36,668 nucleotides of DNA, taken from the NCBI GenBank assembly GCA_938041555.1, contig CALIAC010000005.1, positions 1 to 36,668 on the forward strand, given 5' to 3'. The position numbers and the translations under genes are program-made. Origin of the DNA: an uncultured Candidatus Saccharibacteria bacterium. Lineage in GTDB: Bacteria; Patescibacteriota; Saccharimonadia; Saccharimonadales; Saccharimonadaceae. Positions within the stretch are counted from its first letter, which is position 1. Each line of letters begins with the position of its first letter. The notes beneath the pieces were generated by a model. It did no database searches and was not told the DNA's origin. It was given only the letters and a program-made list of their open reading frames with translations. Below, in pieces: positions 21,838 through 30,078 of the stretch.

Positions 21838-22665
21838 TTATAGTATACCACATGCCAGCAGCTGAATTCGCACGCTGGCATTAGCAGTAATGCGCTCGTG
21901 TGCGCGTGCGATACGCTCTGCCTGAGCAAGCAGCTGCTGTGATGGCTGCGTCCGGAGTGTATGCCATGCAATGTGTAGTAGGCACTCAAGCAAGAGCAGC
22001 GCACGAGCTCGATCGTGGCTATAGCGCTGCCCAATTACGATGCGTTGGCGGGTAGCACCAGTGATATACTGACGCGCGTCGGTCATTGCCAGGGCAATAG
22101 TGCGAAACTCCTCGTCATTAGCAGCCAAGCGTGCGATCGTCGCAGGTTGCTGCTGAGCAATAAACTGCAGCTGGGCACGGCGCGTTGGGTCAATAATGCC
22201 AAGTTGGCCAAGCTGAGCAGCTGTTTGGGTTTGCTGAGGTGGGATAATACGGACGGTCTGGACGCGTGAGCGAATTGTTGCCAGCAAGCGTTGGGGCTGA
22301 TGGCTGGTGAGGATGAGATGAAGCGCGTGAGGCGGCTCTTCGAGGAGCTTAAGGAAGGCATTTTGGGCGGCAGGTGTCATTCGGTCGGCATCATCGATAA
22401 TGACAAACTGCCGAGCCGCTGCCTTGCCCTGAGTAAGCGCGTGAAGCGAGCGGATGTCATCAACGCGAATTGTCCCGCGCTGCTGGTCGTCATGGCCCTG
22501 ACTGGTATGAGGCTGGAGGATAAGTGCGGTGCGGCTCGCAACCTGCCGTGCTGCAGTCATAAGCCCAAGCCCAGGCGCACCAACAAGAAGCAATGACTGT
22601 GGTGGCTGCTGTGCAAGCTGTGCAAGACGCTGCTCGGTGCGGGGGTTATAAACGAGCGATGGCAT
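21838..22665 (-). CDS. holB: DNA polymerase III delta-prime-like clamp-loader subunit
   Basis: The product has 275 residues. It has the clamp-loader AAA+ layout: LLLVGAPGLGLMTAARQVA at the Walker A position (25-43, with the usual GKT lysine replaced), FVIIDDADRMTPAAQNAFLK and LLEEPPHALHLILTSHQ around Walker B and sensor 1, then the TIRSRVQTVRI segment in place of SRC. Loss of Walker A is normal for delta-prime, which does not hydrolyse ATP. The C-terminal helical part is poorly conserved. ATG 22665 overlaps the end of the pseudouridine synthase gene by 20 bp and has GAGGGAG just upstream, so the two are probably coupled in translation. Confidence 0.85.
   Translation of the reverse strand: MPSLVYNPRTEQRLAQLAQQPPQSLLLVGAPGLGLMTAARQVASRTALILQPHTSQGHDDQQRGTIRVDDIRSLHALTQGKAAARQFVIIDDADRMTPAAQNAFLKLLEEPPHALHLILTSHQPQRLLATIRSRVQTVRIIPPQQTQTAAQLGQLGIIDPTRRAQLQFIAQQQPATIARLAANDEEFRTIALAMTDARQYITGATRQRIVIGQRYSHDRARALLLLECLLHIAWHTLRTQPSQQLLAQAERIARAHERITANASVRIQLLACGIL
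21842..21847 (-). promoter_or_regulatory. -10 box of the TPR gene, leaderless type
   Basis: TATACT with 6 nt to ATG 21835, inside the last codons of the holB-like gene. The -35 is weak. Confidence 0.6.
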
Positions 22666-23824
22666 CGGCTCCCTCAGGAAAGAGTGCCATAAAGGCTGCT
22701 GGCGGTGGTGCAACAAAGGTTTGGCGCACACCAGTACGAGTTGTGATTTCGAGCTGGTAGGCGTGCAGAAGGAGGCGCTCCCCTGCCGATCCATAAATGC
22801 GATCACCAACAATCGGTGTGCCAATATATGCCAGATGGACACGCAACTGATGTGTCCGGCCAGTGCGGGGGCGCAGAGCGAGTAAACTCATACTGGACTG
22901 TGAGGCGAGTACTTTATAGATTGTTTGGGCAGATTTGCCGCGCGGATCGGCTCGAAAGGTGCTTGGCGCGGCCGGGTTGCGCCCCAGCGGGACATCGATC
23001 TTGGCTTGCTGCTGACGGGGTTGCCCTGCCACAACCGCTAGATACGTCTTCTTGGCGTGGCGCTCGGCAAATTGCTTCTTAAGCCGCTGGAAGGCCTCAG
23101 GCGTACGTGCACCAATCATTACTCCACTGGTGTCGCGGTCGAGTCGATGGACAATCCCTGGCCGATTTGTCTCCAGCCCAACCGAAGTATAGCGCCGGAA
23201 GAAGTCCGCAACCGTAAACTCATCATTGAGCGCACCCTTGCTATGTGTGAGGATACCAGCTGGCTTATTGATAACGATTACATCATCATCAATGTAGAGG
23301 ATTGGGAGGGTTTTGTCGTTATGGTCGACCGCGTCAGGTAGGTTGATGGCGATGCTGTCGATCTCTGCTACCAGTTGGCGTGGCTGACAGACGACTCTAT
23401 CGTTGACGGCGACGTGGCCAGCTTTGATGTGTTTTTGCCAAGTGGAGCGACTAGTCTCGGGGTAGCGCGTTGCAAGCAGGCTATCAAGGCGCTGGGTGGT
23501 ACGCCGCTGCTGAAAAAGATAGACATCCTTACCCTTGAATGGTAGGCCGTAGGTCGTGATGTCGCTGAGTGGGTTGGGGAGAATTTCCCCCGTTGCATCA
23601 CTCTTTGCGGTGTAGATCTGCTGCATGATGTAGGGTGCATGATCCTCCGCTGTGTCGTCGATCAGCAAAAAGTACTGCCGGCGGTCGAAGCGAAAGCGCA
23701 CCAGCTGGTTGATGGGCTGCGGGTGGCTACTGGCGATTTGGTCGATGTGACGCGGGACATTATCGTCAGTTGCTTGACGAAACTGGCGTAAGATAGCAAG
23801 GAGGTCGCTTGATGTGATTTTCAT
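22646..23824 (-). CDS. RluA/RluD-family 23S rRNA pseudouridine synthase with N-terminal extension
   Basis: The enzyme converts uridines to pseudouridines in RNA. The product has 392 residues against about 300-330 usually. Residues 1-105 are an extra domain with strands and helices (RQFRQATDDNVPRHIDQIAS, FRFDRRQYFLLIDD) that I do not recognise. An S4 RNA-binding domain follows at 112-160 (RLDSLLATRYPETSRSTWQK). The catalytic domain has LYIDDDVIVINKPAGILTH and the active-site motif HRLDRDTSG (226-234, Asp 229), then RPRTGRTHQLRVHLAYIGTP and GDRIYG. ATG 23824 has GGAG at 7 nt. It is first in a likely operon with the holB-like gene. Confidence 0.92.
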   Translation of the reverse strand: MKITSSDLLAILRQFRQATDDNVPRHIDQIASSHPQPINQLVRFRFDRRQYFLLIDDTAEDHAPYIMQQIYTAKSDATGEILPNPLSDITTYGLPFKGKDVYLFQQRRTTQRLDSLLATRYPETSRSTWQKHIKAGHVAVNDRVVCQPRQLVAEIDSIAINLPDAVDHNDKTLPILYIDDDVIVINKPAGILTHSKGALNDEFTVADFFRRYTSVGLETNRPGIVHRLDRDTSGVMIGARTPEAFQRLKKQFAERHAKKTYLAVVAGQPRQQQAKIDVPLGRNPAAPSTFRADPRGKSAQTIYKVLASQSSMSLLALRPRTGRTHQLRVHLAYIGTPIVGDRIYGSAGERLLLHAYQLEITTRTGVRQTFVAPPPAAFMALFPEGADAIARL

Positions 23825-23849
23825 ATAATGACTCCATCTCGCGCTCTAC

Positions 23850-24884
23850 TCATGATGTACTCCGCAGGCCAACCGCCTTTTGTACGCGGAGGAGCGTGGT
23901 GTTGGCGACCTCATTCATCGCTCGCTCAGAGCGCTCGAGAGTAGCAAGCAGTGTCTCGTCAGAAATGTTTGCGAGCCGCGCTTGAAAATCAGTGAGGAAA
24001 GCAGCCACTGCCTCGGCCACCGCACGCTTGAGTGGACCATATTGGGTCTGCCCTACCCACTCGGCATTTACCTCAGCTTGCGGGCGGACGGTTAAGATTG
24101 CAAGCAGTTGAAGTAGATTGGTAATACCCGGCTGACGCTGCCAGTCGAAGTTGATAACGCCAAGCGAATCTGTCGTGGCAGCCATGATCTTTTTGCGCGC
24201 TTGGGCGGGGGTATCGGCGAGGTTGATCTTGGACTTTTGGTCGTTAGAACTCTTACTCATCTTCTTTTCTGGGTTTGTCAGGCTGCGGATGCGTAGGCCG
24301 GTGTCGCGCTGGATGAAGGCGGTTTGCTTGGCAGTTGGCTCTGGAATAGTAAAGAGCTCGCCAAATTTACGATTCATGCGCAGTGCAATATCTCGGGTAA
24401 TCTCCAAGTGCTGGAACTGATCCTCACCGACTGGTACCCATCGGGCGTTGTAAAGAAGGATATCAGCTGCCATCAGGACAGGGTAATTGAAAAGTCCAAC
24501 GGTGACATTATTGTTGGTATCAGCTGATTTTTCTTTAAACTGCGTCATCCGGCTCATCTCGCCAAAGCCAGTAAAGCAATCCAAGATCCATGTGAGTTCA
24601 CTGTGTGCTGGGATGAAGCTCTGCCGGTAGAGAAATGTATGCTCGTCGGTGATGTCGAGCCCTGCTGCGATGAAGTACTTGAGGTTGGTTAGCGTATTCT
24701 CGTAGAGTGTTTTGTGGTCGATCGGTGTAGTAAAGCTGTGGAGGTCAGGCACAAACATATTGAGCTGGTAGTGCCCAGCGTAGTGCTGCTGCAGCTGTAC
24801 CATTGGCACAAAGGCACCAAGATAATTGCCAAGTGTCGGCTCTTCATTGCTACGAATTCCGGTGAGGATAACTTCTTTGGACAT
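23850..24884 (-). CDS. trpS: tryptophanyl-tRNA synthetase
   Basis: A class I synthetase that charges tRNA-Trp; its tRNA lies at 15799-15873. The product has 344 residues, normal length. The HIGH-type motif appears as PTLGNYLGA (16-24) and the KMSKS motif as KKMSKSS (207-213). Further conserved parts are TGIRSNEEPT, MFVPDLHSFT, YPVLMAADILLYNARWVPVG and EDQFQHLEITRDIA. ATG 24884 lies 6 nt after an extended -10 and has no Shine-Dalgarno, so the mRNA is predicted leaderless. Its promoter overlaps the control region of the divergent GH32 gene. Confidence 0.97.
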   Translation of the reverse strand: MSKEVILTGIRSNEEPTLGNYLGAFVPMVQLQQHYAGHYQLNMFVPDLHSFTTPIDHKTLYENTLTNLKYFIAAGLDITDEHTFLYRQSFIPAHSELTWILDCFTGFGEMSRMTQFKEKSADTNNNVTVGLFNYPVLMAADILLYNARWVPVGEDQFQHLEITRDIALRMNRKFGELFTIPEPTAKQTAFIQRDTGLRIRSLTNPEKKMSKSSNDQKSKINLADTPAQARKKIMAATTDSLGVINFDWQRQPGITNLLQLLAILTVRPQAEVNAEWVGQTQYGPLKRAVAEAVAAFLTDFQARLANISDETLLATLERSERAMNEVANTTLLRVQKAVGLRSTS

Positions 24885-24890
24885 ATACGT

Positions 24891-24919
24891 AGTATAGCAT
24901 TTTCGGTGGCGAGTTTGAA
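24891..24919 (-). promoter_or_regulatory. promoter of trpS, leaderless type
   Basis: TTCAAA (24914-24919), 17 bp, extended -10 TGC-TATACT (24891-24896), with 6 nt to ATG 24884. Confidence 0.75.
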
Positions 24920-24945
24920 TAAGAGGTCAGAGCACGCAGTATAAT
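24915..24945 (+). promoter_or_regulatory. candidate promoter of the GH32 gene
   Basis: TTGAAT, 19-bp spacer, TATAAT (24940-24945), overlapping the trpS -35 on the other strand. It would give a leader of about 180 nt. A TTGACA at 24970-24975 is an alternative without a good -10. Confidence 0.4.
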
Positions 24946-25012
24946 GAGGTACTATACGAAACGATATCATTGACATAGAGTAGCATTTCTGGTTAGCTAG
25001 ATAGTAAGGATT

Positions 25013-25032
25013 CGTTTCGAGCAATCGAGACG
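25013..25032 (+). promoter_or_regulatory. stem-loop in the GH32 leader
   Basis: Eight-bp stem CGTTTCGA/TCGAGACG with a GCAA tetraloop and no T-run. It lies about 100 nt before the start codon. Confidence 0.4.
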
Positions 25033-25129
25033 AGAGGAGTTAAGAAAGACGACGGGAGAACACCACGAACGACACTCATAATGTACTGTGTATCGATTTG
25101 CTAATGTCAAGAAAAATCTAAGGAGCACC

Positions 25130-26776
25130 ATGCTAAAAACCATCAAAACGAAAAAAAATACGACAAAATATACTCTTGTTGCGCTGGTGGCAGGCTTTGC
25201 GCTACTGAGCGTGGGGTCAAGCTATATTTATGCGCGATCCGCTCAGAATTCTCGCAATAGCAGTCTATCTAACATTGTTACCAACACCAATACCGATGGA
25301 TTCCAGCAATCAAACCACTACAATACGCCAAAAGGCTTCATGAATGACATCCAGACGATCTTCAAAGGAACGGATGACTACTATCACCTTTACTACTTGC
25401 TCAATAAAAACTATAAGTCGAGCAACGATGGTACCGAGTGGTACCATATTCGCACCAAGGATTGGGAACATTTTGAAGATCTTGGTGTGGCGATTCCTAA
25501 GTTTGTCAACGGTTGGTCGGCAGTTGCCTCGGGTTCGGTGTATCAGAATAGTAATGGATTTTTCCGTGACTTACCCAAAACGGCAATAATTGCCTACTTT
25601 ACAAGCTATACTGAGACTGGTCAGCATCAATACGCAGCATATTCGCTGGACGATGGCCGCACCTACCACCCGTATAATCACAGCCAGCCAGTGATGAAGG
25701 CGCAGTCGAAAGAGCAGAACTTCCGCGACCCACACGTCTGGTACAATGAATCTACCAAGAAGCTGATGATGTATCTGGCTGAGGGCGATAAGGTTGGTAT
25801 CTACTCAAGTACTGACGGAAAAAAGTGGGAATACCAGGGTGCAACTGTGCTCAACGGTAGCACGCTTGATGGCAAAGACCTTGGGCTCATCGAGTGCCCT
25901 AACCTCAAGAGCTTTTATGATCCACAAACAAAGACCACCAAGCACGCGCTGCTCTTTGGTGCTAATGGCTATCAGTATGGCTCGACGACTGGCAGCTACT
26001 ACATGATTGGCCACCTCGAAGCCAATGGTAACTTTGTCGCTGAGCAGCAACCAGAGCGGCTTGACCACGGCACGGACTACTACGGTGCCAACTACTACCA
26101 AGAAAGCCCAACGCGCGTCAAGAGCATTGGCTGGATGGGCAACTGGGAGTACTCACAGGGGAAGATTCTGAAGGATGACGGCCAGGAAGCGAAGCATATC
26201 GGCTCGATGAGCTCAACCCATTCCCTCTCGATGACCCAAAAGGATGGAAAGTATGTGGTGCGGTCGCGCTTGATCAATAACAATGCGCGCACCAGCGGCC
26301 TCCACACCAAGCGATCAACCCGAACATCCAAGACGGCACCTGATGGCTACCACAAAGAACTGATCAAGGTCAATCGCAAAGCCTCGCAAGAGATTAGCCT
26401 TCACTTTGCAAACAATACGGCCAATACGAAAGGCCACGTTCGGGTCTTTATCAATCAAAAAGACAGCCGCGTGAGTGTTGACCTCAACACCGAGACTGGC
26501 ACCTACGAGGTAAAACGGAATAGCTCGAAGATCACTGGTGAAGCGAAAAATAAGTACGAGAAGGCGTATGCAGTATATAATAATTGGCAAAATCGTCAGC
26601 GCTACTTCGTCTATCTCGTTGCCGACAGAGGGAGCCTTGAGATTGCTATGCCAGATGGGCAGATCTATTCGCTGATGAAACTATCAAGTGATCCAACCAT
26701 GCAAGTTGTGGTGGAGTCAAGTACTGACAATAGCGTATCGGCGACGCTATGTGACTTCCAAAACAACACACGGTAA
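25130..26776 (+). CDS. secreted or anchored GH32 fructan hydrolase (levanase/inulinase/invertase type)
   Basis: The enzyme hydrolyses terminal beta-fructosyl bonds in sucrose, inulin or levan. The product has 548 residues. A basic start and hydrophobic helix at 13-34 (KYTLVALVAGFALLSVGSSY) form a signal peptide or anchor. The five-bladed propeller carries the three catalytic acids: nucleophile Asp 73 in GFMNDIQ (usually WMNDP), Asp 200 in NFRDPHVW, and acid/base Glu 255 in IECPNL. The C-terminal beta-sandwich begins near 420 and includes HVRVFINQKDSRVSVDLNTE. ATG 25130 has AAGGAG close upstream; the longer frame would include this site. No transporter or fructokinase gene is nearby. Exo-action on fructans is the best guess. 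Confidence 0.9.
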   Translation: MLKTIKTKKNTTKYTLVALVAGFALLSVGSSYIYARSAQNSRNSSLSNIVTNTNTDGFQQSNHYNTPKGFMNDIQTIFKGTDDYYHLYYLLNKNYKSSNDGTEWYHIRTKDWEHFEDLGVAIPKFVNGWSAVASGSVYQNSNGFFRDLPKTAIIAYFTSYTETGQHQYAAYSLDDGRTYHPYNHSQPVMKAQSKEQNFRDPHVWYNESTKKLMMYLAEGDKVGIYSSTDGKKWEYQGATVLNGSTLDGKDLGLIECPNLKSFYDPQTKTTKHALLFGANGYQYGSTTGSYYMIGHLEANGNFVAEQQPERLDHGTDYYGANYYQESPTRVKSIGWMGNWEYSQGKILKDDGQEAKHIGSMSSTHSLSMTQKDGKYVVRSRLINNNARTSGLHTKRSTRTSKTAPDGYHKELIKVNRKASQEISLHFANNTANTKGHVRVFINQKDSRVSVDLNTETGTYEVKRNSSKITGEAKNKYEKAYAVYNNWQNRQRYFVYLVADRGSLEIAMPDGQIYSLMKLSSDPTMQVVVESSTDNSVSATLCDFQNNTR

Positions 26777-26808
26777 CATAACACGAGAAAATTTCTTCTC
26801 TGATAGAC

Positions 26809-26843
26809 AATAAAGCTCCCTTGCTGTAGAAGGGAGCTTTATT
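26809..26843. terminator. bidirectional terminator between the GH32 and hydrolase genes
   Basis: AATAAAGCTCCCTT/AAGGGAGCTTTATT, a perfect 14-bp stem with a 7-nt loop, AT-rich on both sides. It lies between two convergent genes. Confidence 0.85.
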
Positions 26844-26904
26844 ATAATCAAGGAAAGGTGTAGTAGTATGCAGCACGGTATCATACTATATAGGAATAGC
26901 GAGC

Positions 26905-27696
26905 TTATTGTTCGAGGTGTTTGGCAATAAGTTTGGCATAGCGTTTGCGGATCTCGTGGCCAGTGATGGCCGTCTCAATCACGACATTGCGACGCCGGCG
27001 CTGGATTGCCTTGAAGTGCTTTGGTATCATTACTGCATCGAGTGTGCCGTAGAGAATCGTTATCGGTAGCGGCGGTAGATTACAGGCATCGTCGAGCGAG
27101 GTCTGGAGCAAAATACTATTGCGTGCCGTCTTGGCGTATGGCGAAAACCCTTCACGGCTAACATGAAAATTCTTCTGCGTCCGTTTGTATTGATTGACTG
27201 CGCCGATGAGCTTTGGTGACGCATTGATCGCCTTAAGAAATCCTTTACCAATTGTCTTGAGGAGCGCCTCGCGTAGTGGGCGCTTAGCAATATCGCTTGG
27301 TAGATAGATTGGTGGTGAGCACAGCACAAGCTTTTGGACGCGGCGAGGAAACAGCTTGGTGTATTCAATTGCGACTAGTGTACCAAGTGAATGCCCACAC
27401 AAGATCACCTGGCGCAGCGACGCAGCATGGCGAATCGTTTTGCGCAGGGCGCGTGCATGATCGGTCAGGGTATAATCGGGCCAGGCAGGCTTGCGCGATT
27501 GGCCAAAGCCTAGCAAATCGACTGCCAAGACTGGTTGGTCGCCAAGCTGATTCAGTACATCTTGCCAAATATTATGATTTACCCCGATACCGTGTATAAG
27601 GACAATAACCGGCCGAGATATATCGTGCCAATCGCCAAATACCTGGGTATGCAGCGGATACGCCAGGCCAAATAGTTCGTGGAGTTTGTCATACAT
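26905..27696 (-). CDS. alpha/beta-hydrolase fold protein
   Basis: The product has 263 residues, the size of lipase/esterase/haloperoxidase-like enzymes, with no signal peptide. The oxyanion region is VIVLIHGIGVNHNIW (30-44). The nucleophile elbow is CGHSLG with Ser 103. The acid is Asp 220 in YGTLDAV and the base is His 247 in TGHEIR, so the triad is complete. PVLAVDLLGFGQSRKP is typical of the family. The substrate cannot be told from the sequence. ATG 27696 is chosen because the region before it looks like a promoter: TTGCAG, 18 bp, TACAAT (27708-27713), or TACAAC ending 6 nt upstream. Ten further codons upstream are open. Confidence 0.88.
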   Translation of the reverse strand: MYDKLHELFGLAYPLHTQVFGDWHDISRPVIVLIHGIGVNHNIWQDVLNQLGDQPVLAVDLLGFGQSRKPAWPDYTLTDHARALRKTIRHAASLRQVILCGHSLGTLVAIEYTKLFPRRVQKLVLCSPPIYLPSDIAKRPLREALLKTIGKGFLKAINASPKLIGAVNQYKRTQKNFHVSREGFSPYAKTARNSILLQTSLDDACNLPPLPITILYGTLDAVMIPKHFKAIQRRRRNVVIETAITGHEIRKRYAKLIAKHLEQ

Positions 27697-27778
27697 ACTA
27701 GTGTTGTATTGTATCATTTTTGGCACGCCGGCTGCAAAAGAATGGTGACATAATACATATAAGGGACCTGTAGTAACA

Positions 27779-27795
27779 CTTCTAGTGTCTAGAAG
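27779..27795. repeat. perfect inverted repeat upstream of the hydrolase gene
   Basis: CTTCTAG-TGT-CTAGAAG, about 45 bp beyond the likely -35 of the hydrolase promoter. It could be an operator for a dimeric regulator. Confidence 0.4.
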
Positions 27796-27836
27796 CTACA
27801 CTCTATCTCACTACCCTTAGTAATATTTTACTATAG

Positions 27837-27867
27837 CAAATACCCTGCCATATTGACAGGGTATTTG
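27837..27867 (-). terminator. terminator of the infA-rpsI operon
   Basis: CAAATACCCTG/CAGGGTATTTG, 11-bp stem, 9-nt loop. The T-run on the minus strand is short. It lies 20 nt after rpsI. Confidence 0.7.
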
Positions 27868-27887
27868 TGAAGCGTAGGTAAGAATGC

Positions 27888-28286
27888 TTAACGCTTCGAG
27901 TATTGCTCGCGTTTGCGGGCACTGCGCAAGCCATATTTTTTGCGCTCTTTTTCGCGTGGGTCGCGGCGCAAGAATTCGGCCTTCTTGAGTGTGCCGCGCA
28001 GGTCTGGTGCGCCAACGGTAATCGCTTTAGCGATCGCCATCTTGATAGCATCAACCTGACCGCTGAGGCCACCACCCTTCACTAGGACGGTAACATCAAA
28101 CTCTTTTTGCTTACCAACCAAGGCCAGTGGGTCAGTCACTTCAGCTAGCAATGTCTTGTTGCCTGATAGGTAGTCAAGCGCCGACTTGCCATTGATCGTC
28201 ACATTTCCCTTGCCTTTGACCAGTCGAGCGCGGGCAGTAGCGCTTTTGCGCCGGCCAAGACCATAGTCGTATGTTGCTTGTGCCAT
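27888..28286 (-). CDS. rpsI: 30S ribosomal protein S9
   Basis: S9 sits in the 30S head, and its C-terminal tail reaches the P-site tRNA. The product has 132 residues. Conserved parts are YGLGRRKSATARARLVKGKG, VLVKGGGLSGQVDAIKMAIA and the C-terminal RRDPREKERKKYGLRSARKR with tail QYSKR. ATG 28286 directly abuts the rplM stop (TAA-ATG), with AGAGGT inside rplM. It is the last gene of the operon. Confidence 0.97.
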   Translation of the reverse strand: MAQATYDYGLGRRKSATARARLVKGKGNVTINGKSALDYLSGNKTLLAEVTDPLALVGKQKEFDVTVLVKGGGLSGQVDAIKMAIAKAITVGAPDLRGTLKKAEFLRRDPREKERKKYGLRSARKREQYSKR

Positions 28287-28724
28287 TTATTGTACCTCTA
28301 CTTTCTCTGGTTGCTGTGCGGTGTGGGCGTGCTCTTCGCCAGCAAAGACGCGGAGACGAGCTAGGCGGTCTGCCGCAAGCTTGTTTTTGGGTAGCATGCC
28401 CTTCACAGCAGCAGTAATGATGCGCTCTGGTGCGTTTTCGCGCACTTCCTTGAGCTGAGCGTCTTTGATACCACCAGGGAAACCACTGTGATGGTAGTAG
28501 ATCTTGTCCGTCTCTTTCTTGCCAGTCACAACAGCCTTAGCCGCGTTGATGACAACAACGTAATCGCCTCCATCGACGTGCGGCGTGTAAGTTGGCTTGT
28601 ATTTGCCGACCAAGTACTGCGCAATGGTTGTCGCAGTGCGGCCAAGTGGTGCTTGGCTCGCGTCGATCAAAATCCAGCGCCGGCTAACATCGACTGGCTT
28701 CTGCGAAAATGTTTTGTGAGCCAT
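28287..28724 (-). CDS. rplM: 50S ribosomal protein L13
   Basis: An early-assembling large-subunit protein of 145 residues. It shows RRWILIDASQAPLGRTATTI, AQYLVGKYKPTYTPH, GDYVVVINAAKAVVTGKKET, YYHHSGFPGGIK and the KGMLPKNKL signature. A short acidic tail follows (HAHTAQQPEKVEVQ). It starts 2 nt after rplQ and stops against rpsI, which fits translational coupling. Confidence 0.97.
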   Translation of the reverse strand: MAHKTFSQKPVDVSRRWILIDASQAPLGRTATTIAQYLVGKYKPTYTPHVDGGDYVVVINAAKAVVTGKKETDKIYYHHSGFPGGIKDAQLKEVRENAPERIITAAVKGMLPKNKLAADRLARLRVFAGEEHAHTAQQPEKVEVQ

Positions 28725-28726
28725 AA

Positions 28727-29131
28727 CTACTTCGCCTCCTTTGTGGTTGCCTCGGGCTTAGGCATTGGCTTGAGCTCGTCAACAAACTCAATCACTGCCA
28801 TCTGCGCACCATCACCACGGCGCAGACGTGTTCGATACACACGCACGTGGCCGCTTGGCCGATGGCCGAGTTGCGGGGCAATCTGGTCAACCAGCTTGAT
28901 TGCTGCAGCTTGCGTGCTGAGCCCGGCAATTACTGCGCGGCGATGAGCGAGGTCACCTTTCTTAGCTTTGGTAATGAGCTTTTCGATGTAGCGCACCAAC
29001 TCTTTGGCCTTGGGTAGCGTCGTTTCGATTCGCTCCTCAACAACCAAGCTGGTTGCCAGGCCTTTGAGCAGGGCTCGACGTTGATCGCGTTCGCGGCCGA
29101 GCTTGCGCCCTTTGTATCCGTGTCGATGCAT
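28727..29131 (-). CDS. rplQ: 50S ribosomal protein L17
   Basis: L17 lies near the exit tunnel. The product has 134 residues. It begins MHRHGYKGRKLGRERDQRRA (usual MRH-x-x-GRKLGR, here with an inserted HGYK) and continues LLKGLATSLVVEERIETTLP, KAKELVRYIEKLITKAKKGD and YRTRLRRGDGAQMAVIEFVD. The tail is short and charged (KPEATTKEAK). Its ATG abuts the rpoA stop (TAA-ATG). Confidence 0.96.
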   Translation of the reverse strand: MHRHGYKGRKLGRERDQRRALLKGLATSLVVEERIETTLPKAKELVRYIEKLITKAKKGDLAHRRAVIAGLSTQAAAIKLVDQIAPQLGHRPSGHVRVYRTRLRRGDGAQMAVIEFVDELKPMPKPEATTKEAK

Positions 29132-30055
29132 TTAGAGCTCCAATTCTGCTAGTTTATCTTTTACTTCGTCGAGGGCTTTGCTACCAAAGCCTTTGAGCTC
29201 GCGCAGGTCCTGCTCCGTCAAAGTGACGAGGTCATGAACAGTGCGAATCTCATTGTTGATGAGCGCGTTTGCGGTGCGGGCACTGAGGCCAAGGTCTTCG
29301 ATCGAGGTGTTTAGCTCGTTGTCCTCCTCGGCAGTTTGCGTACCAAGTGCTGGTGCCGATACAACAGTTGTACTACCAGCAAGAGCGGTATACTGATTGA
29401 CCAAAATCGCCGCAGCTTGCTCGAAGGCATCGCGTGGCGTCAAGCTACCATCAGTCTCGACGGTCATCTCAAGCCGCTCCAGATTGGTTTCTTGGCCGAC
29501 ACGAGTTGGATCTACCTTGAAGCGCACACGCGTCACAGGGCTAAACTGCGCGTCCATGGCGATCATGTCGCTGTGTAACCGGTTAGTACTCGACTCCTCC
29601 ATCGGGTAGTACCCCCGACCAGCCTCGGCCACCAGATCAATAACGACATTAGCCTGTGGGTCGTCAATTGTGCAGATGATATGCTCAGGGTTGACAACCT
29701 CAACCGCAGCATTAGCTGCAATATCCCCAGCGGTTACTGCACCAGCACCTTGCTTCTCAAGGCGTAGCTCGACTGGTTCATCGCTGTGAACAACCAAGTC
29801 GACACCCTTGAGGTTGAGCATGATGTCGGTGACATCTTCCTTGACGCCAGGCACCGTAGTGAACTCGTGCGTTGCACCCTGCATTCGGAAAGCCGTAAAG
29901 GCCCCACCGCGGATACTGCTCAGCAGCACCCGGCGCAAGCTGTTGCCCAGCGTGTTGCCGTAGCTGGCGTGCAATGGCTCAATGACAAATGTGCTGCTGT
30001 GCGGCCCATTGTCATCGATGCGCGCCAACGCCGGATCGTGAATTAATTTAGACAT
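29132..30055 (-). CDS. rpoA: DNA-directed RNA polymerase subunit alpha
   Basis: The alpha dimer is the assembly platform of RNA polymerase, and its C-terminal domain contacts UP elements and regulators. The product has 307 residues, typical length. The N-terminal domain shows FVIEPLHASYGNTLGNSLRR, VLLSSIRGGAFTAFRMQG and HEFTTVPGVKEDVTDIMLNL. The linker is near 230-245. The C-terminal helix-hairpin region reads IEDLGLSARTANALINNEIR and DLRELKGFGSKALDEVKDKL. ATG 30055 has AAGGAG 10 nt upstream; a TTG two codons earlier is less likely. It is inside the infA-rpsI operon. Confidence 0.97.
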   Translation of the reverse strand: MSKLIHDPALARIDDNGPHSSTFVIEPLHASYGNTLGNSLRRVLLSSIRGGAFTAFRMQGATHEFTTVPGVKEDVTDIMLNLKGVDLVVHSDEPVELRLEKQGAGAVTAGDIAANAAVEVVNPEHIICTIDDPQANVVIDLVAEAGRGYYPMEESSTNRLHSDMIAMDAQFSPVTRVRFKVDPTRVGQETNLERLEMTVETDGSLTPRDAFEQAAAILVNQYTALAGSTTVVSAPALGTQTAEEDNELNTSIEDLGLSARTANALINNEIRTVHDLVTLTEQDLRELKGFGSKALDEVKDKLAELEL

Positions 30056-30078
30056 GTACAAAATTCTCCTTACCCTTG

